From assembly GCF_011386835.1 (NCBI RefSeq), contig NC_088800.1, forward strand, positions 14,160,572 through 14,224,571: a stretch of 64,000 bases of DNA, given 5' to 3'. Made by a program: the position numbers and the translations under genes. Of the stretch, positions 34,991 through 43,398 are shown piece by piece (positions within the stretch are counted from its first letter, which is position 1; each line of letters starts with the position of its first letter). The DNA comes from Chrysemys picta bellii (taxonomy: Eukaryota; Chordata; Testudines; Emydidae). The notes below the pieces were generated by a model. That model was not told the DNA's origin. It saw only the letters and a program-made list of their open reading frames with translations, and did not search any database.

Positions 34991-35435
34991 CACTGAGTGA
35001 TAAGGACCACAGAAAAGCCACGTGAAGATTTGAATAATTCTGTCTTCAGAGCAGGCAACCTTAATGCTGGTATTTCCTTCCGTTACAATGCTTGACTTTA
35101 CAACCTCACTCATGTTCTTTGAATATGGTTTTTGTGTGTTATTTCCTAGGGTTTTAAAAAAGCAAATTGAGAAAACAAAAATGTCATTGAGTGGCATCAT
35201 ATTGACATCCACTGGGTGATCAGCAGGGTTGGAGCCTTCCAACTGCACAGACAGCTGCCAGGTAAGCTAATGGATAACAGTAGCATCCTCTATGTGGACC
35301 AGCACTAGAGGGGAACATTTTGCCAGTGGGTTTCACAGATATTTGCTGACAGCAGAGGAACAGTGAGATTGGAATCTCAGGTGCCACTACGGGCTCCGGA
35401 GGGAAGTGTGCCCATTCTCCCAACCGTGATCCCTG
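34991..35435. other. Intronic sequence, nothing recognised
   Basis: No repeat or exon recognised. Confidence 0.4.
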
Positions 35436-36290
35436 CTGTTCTGTTCCCTCCACTCTTGTCTCTTCTCCATCCATAGTTCCATGTCCCAGTCCCACTCTCC
35501 TCAGCCAGTGCCAGACCCCGTTCCTCCGGCTTCTCATTCCTGTCTCAGTCTCCTAGCTCACACAGTCCCAATTTCCCACCCCATCGCAGCTCCTCATCTG
35601 ATCTATCACTCTCACCCACTCTGGCTTCCAGTTGCCCATTTCCCCGCTTCTGGTATTCCCCATCCCCAGTGGCCCCCAGTCCCAATCTCCCTCCTGGGGC
35701 TCCTCCAAATTCAGTGCCTTATCCCCAACTCCCCCACTTACCCCATCTCTTTGTCCACCCAGTTCCAGTTCTCTGCATGCACCCTAGCTCATCAGATCTA
35801 GCTCCCCTTCTACTTCTTCTGCCCACCCCACTGATTCTCAGTCTCAGTCTCCTCTCCCCACCCCGATCCTCATCCACTCTCAGACACACCTCCATCTACA
35901 GCATGGGTCGGCAATGTTTGGGTAAGCGGTGCGGGCGAGGGATGTGCTGGCCGCGGCTTCCCGCCGCCCCATTGGCCCGGGACGGCAAACCGTGGCCAGT
36001 GGGGGCCACGACTGGCCAAACCTGCCGCATCAGCGGGTAAATAAACTGGCCCGCCCTGCCAGGGTGCTTACCCTGGCAAGCCACGTGCCAAACGTTGCCA
36101 ACCCCTGATCTACAGGTTCTCAGGCTCCTGTCTCCGTCCTTATTTCTCTCCCGAGCTCCCAGTCCAGTCTCCTTGCCCAGCTCCTTCTCCCAGTCTACTC
36201 TTTCCCCCAAGTCTGGTTCATGTCCCCTCTGCATTTGAATCAGGCAGCCTCCTTCTCCATGCTGCCTGGGCCCATGGGTGGGATGGGGGG
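35436..36290. repeat. Pyrimidine-rich degenerate tandem repeat, interrupted by a hAT MITE
   Basis: The plus strand is a long run of loosely repeated C/T-rich words such as cccagtcccaatctccctcc and ctcagtctcagtctcctc, over about 450 bp before and 170 bp after the element at 35902-36107. Open frames here encode only Pro/Ser/Leu-rich low-complexity peptides. Probably a decayed minisatellite or part of an unclassified dispersed repeat. Confidence 0.5.
35902..36107. mobile_element. hAT-type MITE, 206 bp, 8-bp TSD ATCTACAG
   Basis: The left terminus catgggtcggcaatgttt and the complemented right terminus caggggttggcaacgttt match at most positions. The exact duplication ATCTACAG is at 35894-35901 and 36108-36115. 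The GC-rich interior is partly self-complementary. It interrupts the pyrimidine-rich repeat, so it is the younger of the two. Confidence 0.88.
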
Positions 36291-38627
36291 GGGTCACTGA
36301 GAGCATAGGAAATGCTGAGTGTCCCTTCTCTCCATTTTAGTGCCAGGACTTCATGAAACCTTCAGGGAATTTAGCTGCTAAAATCTAAGCAGTCTTTACT
36401 GAGCACGTGCAAACTGCAATTTTTCAAAGGCTGATAATTGGTCCAAATTTGGTGGATTTTCACAGGGACAGCGAAAGGCATGTCATTGACACAAAGGCCA
36501 CTTCCCTGCCAAATTTCAAGTCCCTGGCTCCAAAGCATGGGGGTTCTAGAACTTTGGAAACAAAAGGTCACCAGCATTTTTTAGCATGGGCAAACCAATG
36601 CATTTTCCCTAACCTCGTTCTTGAACACAGCTGAATTGTTTCGGCTGAAATTTAAAAAAAAAAAAAAAATTCAGCCTGAGGCAGACACCCACCATGGGAA
36701 TCTTCAGCCTAAATGGTTAAAATCTGGCAAAGGTATTATCAACTGAAAACAGGGTCTTACAATGGGAAGGGTCAGGCAACCTCAATAATGGGCGGTGCGA
36801 TCAGTCCCGCCTGTAATAAATGAAGAGGAGAAAAGAAAACGATGTTCTGATGTAGGAAAGGAGGTCATCTCACATGAGCCTGTAGAAACCAACTGCCGAT
36901 GCTACTGAGTCCTGTAGGCTTTCCTGTGGGGGAATGGGGTTTCATTATTGGGGCCACCTCTTTGCCATCACAGTCAGTTCTCAGGAGGTTGAGTCTGTGT
37001 GCACTTGCGAGATCTCCAAGAAAACCCAGCGTGCTGCAAGTCATATTGATGCTCCAGCAGGTGGAATTCTTCCATCTAACCCATCATTGAACAAATGCCA
37101 ATGCAGTCCTAAGGGGTGTGATGCTGCTGGGGGGTAGGTTTTTGGATGTGAAACAGGAAGCCTTGGTCACGTGTGGTAATTAAAGACCCTCTGGCATTTT
37201 GTAAAGGAGGACTGACGTTAAGCTCCGCCGGCCTAGGTTCAGATTTTGCATAACTACCTAAACTTGCTCCCTAAATTCCCCTTGTGGCTTCAACTGGCTA
37301 CATTATTCTTTCCTATCCTTGTGCCGTCGGATGTCAAACAGCTGTTGTGTTGCATATTGAAGCTGGGCGCATTTCAGAGGTGGCAAAGTCAGTCTTGTGT
37401 AAAATGCTTTGTGACCATGACAAAAGGCATTCTGGAGATGTAAGTTTGTAACAACAATTAGTGGGAGATAGTCAAGCTAACGCTACCGCCTACAAGCAAA
37501 TGGAACTCAGTCGAGCCCTAAGAGATTGTGGATGCATTGTTTATACGCCATAAGGGTTGGATGTTGTTGAGAGGCAGGCACAAGTCGGGGAACAAGGTTG
37601 ACACCATGGCACAAGCCACGCTCTCAGATAATTAATCATGTGTGTAGTTATTCTATACATCTCTATAGCATAGAGCGAAAAGGTGGCAGCTTGCAGTTCA
37701 GAACCAGAACGTACCAGGAAAAGTGAGCTTAAAAAAAATGTCTTAAAAGGTTGATTAAAACAACGCTCTCTTTGGGAACAGGTTGTCTCTGGGGTTCTGG
37801 AGAGAGATATTTTTTCTTTGTAGGGTATCGGTTCAAATTCAAAACCACTGACAATGATTTACATGGCCGCAGTTACCATGGTGGATTATGATGTATTTGC
37901 CCACTGGTGCCACTTGATATGATAGCACACTTATCCACTAAGCAGACTCCTCCACCCGAGGCCTGGACTTGCTGTGCAAACGTGTTCTGAGTCTCTCAAA
38001 AGGAGAGTACGCAGCAGCTGATTGAGACAGTAGAAGCCATGCTGAACTGGCCTCCGTTGGAAGTCCTTTAGCTTGGAGTTGTGTGACCAAGCTGGTAGGA
38101 GCAGATCTCAGCGGGAAGTGATCCTTGGAGGATCTTGCAGATCATCCCAGAAAACTTTATTTCTGTGGGTTTTTTGTGTCTGTGTTTTGGATTTTTTTGC
38201 GTGTGTGTTTTGCTGAGGCCTCTTTGCCTCAACTTCTCATATATAGTTGCAGCGAAAGATAAAACAAAGGGCTGAGCAAAAGGGGGGGAGGACCCACAGT
38301 TTCTCAGAGAGGGCAGGTGAATTCCATACATTGTTTTTGCAGCTGCATGTCAGCTTTAGCTTCCAGACCAGTGCAGTGCAGATTCTCCTCGGTGCCTCGT
38401 GGCCAGATCAACAGGAAAGGAAAGGAAAGGTTTTGGCATTGGTGAGAATAAATGACCTTGAAGCAAAATGCTGAAAATTTATGTGACTAAGTGGATTTAC
38501 CACAATCTACTGCATCTGATAAACCTTCCCCACCTACCCTTTCCTGTCCTTCCCACACAGTATCATCCCGCTGTACCTTGCTGTTCAGCCTCCACTACAT
38601 TCTGTTCCATGCTCCCTTGAGATTTAC
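36291..38627. other. Intronic sequence, possibly a dispersed repeat at 36310-36770
   Basis: 36310-36770 (with ccaaatttggtggattttca and gctgaaatttaaaa) looks like repetitive DNA, but I cannot name a family. The rest of the span to the first kinase exon shows no repeat or exon. Confidence 0.35.
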
Positions 38628-38758
38628 CTTCACTGCCACCAGCATCTTGTCCTTGGTGGGGCTAAGGTTGTAGCACTCGGCCAAGAACACCTTCCCGAAA
38701 GCACCTTCTCCCAGTTCCCTCTTCAGAACGATGTCTCTCCTCTTAATATGCTGAACAT
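38628..38758 (-). CDS. NTRK3: NTRK3 first kinase-domain exon (ATP-binding loop, VAVK lysine)
   Basis: This internal exon encodes the start of the TrkC tyrosine kinase domain, which lies in the cytoplasm and signals after neurotrophin-3 binds the receptor. It reads in frame for 131 bp. The first two bases complete a Tyr codon; the peptide then runs [15 protein letters not shown], the glycine-rich loop GEGAFG, and ends at VAVK, whose Lys is the ATP-anchoring residue (around 572 in human TrkC). The acceptor reads ctctgcag and the donor gtaaat. In this gene family the preceding exon ends in a split codon that can join either this kinase exon (Tyr) or a truncated-receptor exon (Trp). The start phase seen here fits that arrangement. 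The encoded residues match TrkC as I know it and differ from TrkA and TrkB. The next exon is 6,997 bp downstream. No damage is visible. Confidence 0.97.
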
Positions 38759-39326
38759 CTGCAGAGAATGGGTTGATGGGGAGGGGAGAATGAATCCAGG
38801 TTAATGCAGGGAACGGACAACAACTAGTTACATTTCTAGTGCTTTACAAGCGCTCTACCTTTTCACATGCACCCCTACAGGGGATGCAGCCACACAGTAG
38901 TGGAACTAGAGCTGCCCAAAACATCAGCAAGGAAAGCACTTGAAAGTCATCCTGTTTTTGCTAAAACTCACAGCAGGTTTAACAGGAGGTTCAGGAAACT
39001 TTCAGCTGAATCTCCCATGTTGTTTTGGGTCTGTTTGGAACAAAGCTGGATATGATATATGCTCTGGCACCACGTCCATGACATGTTGCGGTTTCACATG
39101 GTTTTGATGCCAGACCAGATGAAATCTGAGGGTTTTGAGTGAGTTTTGCATAGAGATTTTGGGTTGGTTTAAACCCCAAAACTCAAGAGAGATACTGTAG
39201 TTGGGTGCCTCACCCCGGTAGGCCAAAATGAGGAAAATGACCTGGGAGGAGAGAAAGCACTAACTTTTTTGTGAAGTTCTGGGCAGTAAGTGGCAGCAGT
39301 TTAGCAGCCCCAACAATGCCACATAA

Positions 39327-39439
39327 GAGCCCGATCCTGCATCCCTCACTCCCATGAACATTTCTACAGGTGCAGGCTCATCATCAGTATGATTTCAGTG
39401 AGCCTCTTCACTTCAGTTAAGGCTGCAGGATCTGACCTA
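39327..39439. mobile_element. Palindromic MITE remnant
   Basis: The left end gagcccgatcctgcatccct and the complement of the right end (ggctgcaggatctgacc) are inverted around a centre with an atgatttcagtgag core. It is a short palindromic MITE type. No target duplication was resolved. Confidence 0.5.
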
Positions 39440-39543
39440 ATTTATGAAAGGAAGTGAAGGAAAATATCAACTGAAACGCAGGAAGGAGCAAACCAATAGG
39501 AATTTAGCTGGGACACTGCGGTTTATGCTCCGTCTATTTAGGT

Positions 39544-39876
39544 CAGTGTTTCTCAAATTGGGGTCGCCGCTTGTGTAGGGAAAGCCCCTGGTGGGCCGGG
39601 CCAGTTTGTTTACCTGCCCTGTCCGCAGGTCCGGCCGATCGTGGCTCCCACTGGCCGCGATTCGCCGCTGCAGGCCAATGGGAGCTGCTGGAAGTGGTGG
39701 CCAGTACGTCCCTCAGCCCGCGCCACTTCCAGCAGCTCCCATTGGCCCGGAGCAGCGAACTGCAGCCAGTGGGAGCCGCGATCGTCCGGACCTGCAGATG
39801 CGGCAGGTAAACAAACAGGCCCAGCCCACCAGGGGCTTTCCCTGCACAAGCGGCGACCCCAGTTTGAGAAACACTG
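39544..39876. mobile_element. Palindromic hAT-type MITE, 333 bp, TSD (A/G)TTTAGGT
   Basis: The two ends are perfect inverted repeats at the tip (cagtgtttctcaaa against tttgagaaacactg). The complementarity continues inward over nearly the whole element, so both strands carry the same open-frame peptide CRESPWWAGPVCLPA. The flanks are ATTTAGGT at 39536-39543 and GTTTAGGT at 39877-39884, seven of eight bases alike. GC-rich, non-autonomous and able to form one long hairpin. Confidence 0.9.
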
Positions 39877-39914
39877 GTTTAGGTCTTTATATATCACCCA
39901 TCGGTGCAGTATCT

Positions 39915-40122
39915 CAGGGCCAGATTTCCGAAGGTATTTAGGTGCCTAAAGGTGCAGACAGGCACCTAGCGAGTTCTTCAAAAGAGGAAGGCAGGCTGGG
40001 CACCTATCTCTGGTTGAAATCAATGGGATTTAGGGGTCTAGCCTGCGTAGGCACTTCTGAAAATCCAATTAGGTACCTAGCTACACCTTTAGACACAGAA
40101 ATGCCTTTGAAAATCTGCCCCT
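39915..40122. mobile_element. Palindromic MITE, 208 bp, TSD CAGT(A/G)TCT
   Basis: The left arm (cagggccagatttccgaagg, then tatttaggtgcctaaaggtg) is inverted in the right arm (aattaggtacctagctacac to gcctttgaaaatctgcccc). The flanks CAGTATCT at 39907-39914 and CAGTGTCT at 40123-40130 match at seven of eight bases. It lies only 38 bp from the end of the previous palindrome. Confidence 0.8.
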
Positions 40123-40130
40123 CAGTGTCT

Positions 40131-41286
40131 TCTCTTGGGGAAAATGCCCTGGCATGCTCAATGACCACGGTGCGCCAAGCACTCTTTTCATATCTCACCC
40201 AAAAGATGGCCCCTCCAGCCTCTGGACCGGGTCACGTATGAGTCCCAGTGCTTTCAAAGGGCTTTTTTATGGCTCCAAGGGCCTGAGCAGTGTGGGGCTG
40301 GGAGGAAGAGATGCCCAACCACAGCAGCAGTGTCTGGAACTTTTGCGCCCATGGAGGCCAGAAGCAGATACTGGGGGAGAACATTCCCCAGAGCCAGCTG
40401 CTTCACTAAGGCACCGGTGCACCACAGACTCTTCCCAGCTGAGTCCTAGTGTGCCAGAGGCAGAGTGATGGCAGCATTAGTGACCCCTCTCTTTTGCTCA
40501 TGGACCAAATGTGGGTCCACTACGGCCGTCCCCTGTGTGGTAAAGTGCTCCCTTCTCTCTCCCACAGAAAGGCAGCTATAATGCGACCCTCTGGTTATGT
40601 GCTCCCACTTTCCTCCATAGCAAGTTGCTTTCGTATCCTTTCATCCATCTCCCTTTGCCAAGGTAGCAGAAAGGATCTGTACTCAGGAGGCAGCATTCTT
40701 TGGTGCCCAGATTTCATGTTGGGCTGGTGTATCGAGAAGGTAAGACAACATTGAGACAGCACTTCTTGTGGCTGTACTGAGTCATCTGGAGCATGCCGGC
40801 GAGAAGGAAAGGTTACAGCCCACTAGAAGTGCCCATCCCAAGCACCATATCAACCCTGACTCAATTCAATACACAGCTGCTTCACAGGGGGAAGAACACA
40901 CCCTGTGACGGCACAGGCACTGCTCAACTTATCAAAAAGCCAATGCACTGGAAGAGGAATGTCCTGAGGGTTTCCATACAATTAAACCTGCTAATTAGAA
41001 GCTCGCAGGCAGGTCTATAAGCTGCCATCTCCAGTCTTCTCGACCGTTTGGGAAGCGAGATATGGACAGATTGCATAAGCAATGGGCCTTGTAATGAACA
41101 GTGCCCTATAGAGAATGCTCATTGACCTTTTCATTAATTGTGCACTACGTAGAAAACTTTTAGGTGCCGCTATTAATACTATTAGTAACATTAAGGCATA
41201 GGATGGTAGCCACATCCTAAATGACTGGTGTGAAATCTCAAACGACAGTCGAAGACAGCAGGTTTCTGTCAGGTACGGGTTTCTTT
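40131..41286. other. Intronic sequence, nothing recognised
   Basis: No exon or repeat family recognised. Confidence 0.45.
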
Positions 41287-41294
41287 GGTCTGGC

Positions 41295-41520
41295 CAGGGC
41301 TGGCTCCAGGCACCAGCGAAAGAAGCAGATGCTTGGGGCAGCCAATGGAAAAGGGCGGCACGTCCAGGTCTTCGGCGGCGAGTCCTTCAGTTCCTCTCGG
41401 AAGGAAGGACCCGCCGCCAAATTGCCGCCGAAGAATGAAGTGCCGCCCATCGCGGCTTTATCTTTTTTTTTTTTTTTTGCTTTGCCGTTTGGGGCGGCAA
41501 AAAAGCTGGAGCCAGCCTTC
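41295..41520. mobile_element. hAT-type MITE, 226 bp, 8-bp TSD GGTCTGGC
   Basis: The left terminus cagggctggctccaggc and the complemented right terminus gaaggctggctccagctt are good inverted repeats. The exact duplication GGTCTGGC is at 41287-41294 and 41521-41528. The interior has ttcggcggcgag and ccgccgccaaattgccgccg, similar to the element at 30958-31230, so the two are probably related families. It includes a T-rich run at 41462-41478. Confidence 0.9.
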
Positions 41521-41528
41521 GGTCTGGC

Positions 41529-42357
41529 TTAGTTTCAGTGTTTATGGGTACCTAGGAGAATCTGAAATGTCAGGTGTCTAAGTGTAAACGGATGCACTTG
41601 GGTAGGGAGAGCCCCTAACCTAAAAATATTGTAAAAGGCACTGAATTAGAGATTCTTTTTCTGTGTACCAAGGTATTTCCATGGGGTCCATTACTGTAGT
41701 CTGCATACTAAGGATTTGGCTGTAGTGATAAACCCAGTATTTCAAGTCTCGGTCCACTGTTCAGCAGCCAGAAAGAGGGCTAAGAGGAGGCTGTCTCATA
41801 TTGGCAGCAGTCCAAAGATACTACGCTAGAACTTTATAAAAAAATACTCATCTGGAGGATAGCATTCGGGTCTGGTCACCCTATTTGAAGTGAGATAGTT
41901 ACAGAGTCCGATGTAGGCCAGTGTAGATGCTGCATGGTGTGGAGCCGCTCACATGTGATCAGAGACTGATGGCGTTTGAGGTTATTTAGACTAGAGGGAA
42001 GATAATTAAGAGGTGTCGTGACTGGAACTGAACCAAATACCCAGTTTTGAATCCCTCAGGTCTTGCTCAGAATTCACAGCTCCAACCTACTGTATCTGTA
42101 GAATGAAATGAGTCTGAACTACTAGACATGGGAAAGTTCAGGTCTGGATTTTGTACCTTCAAGTTCAGACTTGATGTTTGCTCCATTACAAAAATACACA
42201 TTTTGGATTAAAGATCCAGAGTTTGGAGCAGGGCTCTGGTGCGGGTAATTTAAACTACCAATGGGTTGTTAACATCATGACCTATGTGATGTCCCTGAAC
42301 CGGCCAGGGAGTACACACTGGAAGTTTCAGGTAAGAGGGAAGATATGTAAGAAGAAT
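41529..42357. other. Intronic sequence, nothing firm recognised
   Basis: A stretch around 41800-41990 (aaaatactcatctggagg, ggtcaccctatttgaagtg) has the look of LINE sequence, but I cannot place it with confidence. Confidence 0.35.
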
Positions 42358-42629
42358 TTAAGGAACATAAGAACGGCCACACTGAGTCAAACCAATGGTC
42401 AATCTAGCCCAGTATCCTGTCTCTGACAGTGGCCAGTGCCAGTTGCTTCAGGGGGATGAACAGAACAGGGCAATTTTGAACGACCCATCCCTGTTTTTCA
42501 GTCCCAGCTTCCAGCAGTTAGAGATTTAGAGACACCAGCAGCATCGGGTTGCGTCACTCACCATCTTTGCTAATAGCCATTGATGGATCTAGTCTCCATG
42601 AACTTTTAAAACTTAGTTATACTCTAAAC
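42358..42629 (-). mobile_element. CR1-type LINE, 3' end part (left of nested hAT)
   Basis: The plus strand begins ggaacataagaacggccaca and continues gtcaaaccaatggtcaatct, agcccagtatcctgtctctg and ctaatagccattgatggatc. This is the complement of a sauropsid CR1 3' untranslated region whose 3' terminus repeats ttcttatg. It stops exactly at the hAT target duplication CTCTAAAC and resumes after it. Confidence 0.82.
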
Positions 42630-43398
42630 CAGGGACCGGCAAACTTTTTGGCCTGAAGGCTGCATCGGGTTTTGTAAATTGTATGGAGGGCCGGTTAGGG
42701 GAGGGGGTCGTGGCCCAGCCCCCACCTCCTGTCTGCCCCCCCTCCCGGGACTCCTGCCCCATCCAACCCCCCCTGTTCCCTAATAGCCCCTCTGGGACCC
42801 GTGCCCCATCCACACACACCCGCTCCCTGTCCCCTGACCACCCCTCGACCCTCACCACCCCATCCAACCCCTCCTCTCATTCCTGACGCGCCCCCCCCAG
42901 GACCCTGCCCCATCCAACCACCCCTTCTCCCTGTCCCCTGACTGCCCCTGGAACCCCTGCCCCCGATTGCCCCCTGCTGCCCCATCCAACCCCCCCTCCT
43001 TCCTGACTGCCCCTCCGGGACCCCTGCCCCCATTCAACCCCTTGTTTCCCCCCCCAACCCCTATCCACACCCCCGCCCCCTGACCACCACCCCGAACTCC
43101 CCTGCTTTCCATCCAACCCCCCCTGCTCCCTTACCGTGCTGCCTGGAGCACCAATGGCCACCCGCCACCACAGAGCACTGGGTCAGGCCGGGCACTACAG
43201 CTGCGCTGCCCCAGGAGCTCACAGCCCCGCCACCAAGAGCACTGCGCCAGCAGCGGAGCGACCGAACTGAGGCTGCGGGGGAGAGGGGACAGCAGGGGAG
43301 GGGCCGGGGGCGAGCCTCCCGGGCCAGGAGCTCGGGGGCCAGGCAGGACAGTCCCACAGACCGGATGTGGCCCGTGGGCCGTAGTTTGTCCACCCCTG
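42630..43398. mobile_element. hAT-type element, 769 bp, with internal C-rich tandem repeat, 8-bp TSD CTCTAAAC
   Basis: The left terminus cagggaccggcaaacttttt and the complemented right terminus caggggtggacaaactac are inverted repeats. CTCTAAAC is exactly duplicated at 42622-42629 and 43399-43406. From about 42720 to 43130 the interior is a degenerate tandem array of units containing gacccctgccccatccaacc and ccctgactgcccc. No transposase is encoded; the G-rich open frames on the minus strand are low-complexity artefacts. The element sits inside a CR1 copy. Confidence 0.9.

Larger units (their letters stand above)
31631..38627 (-). other. NTRK3: NTRK3 intron between first and second kinase exons
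   Basis: A 6,997-bp intron with gtaaat donor at the right end and cctcttccag acceptor at the left end. It contains MIR fragments, a turtle tRNA-derived SINE, two hAT elements with target duplications, and a long pyrimidine-rich repetitive block. No additional exon was recognised. Confidence 0.9.

Noticed and set aside
35481..36040. Pro/Ser/Leu-rich open frames
   Set aside because: They come from a pyrimidine-rich tandem repeat and a MITE, not a gene.
39571..39897. Similar peptides on both strands (CRESPWWAGPVCLPA)
   Set aside because: Not two genes: the same peptide on both strands results from the palindromic MITE.
42613..43161. Gly-rich open frames on the minus strand
   Set aside because: Artefacts of the C-rich tandem array inside a hAT element.
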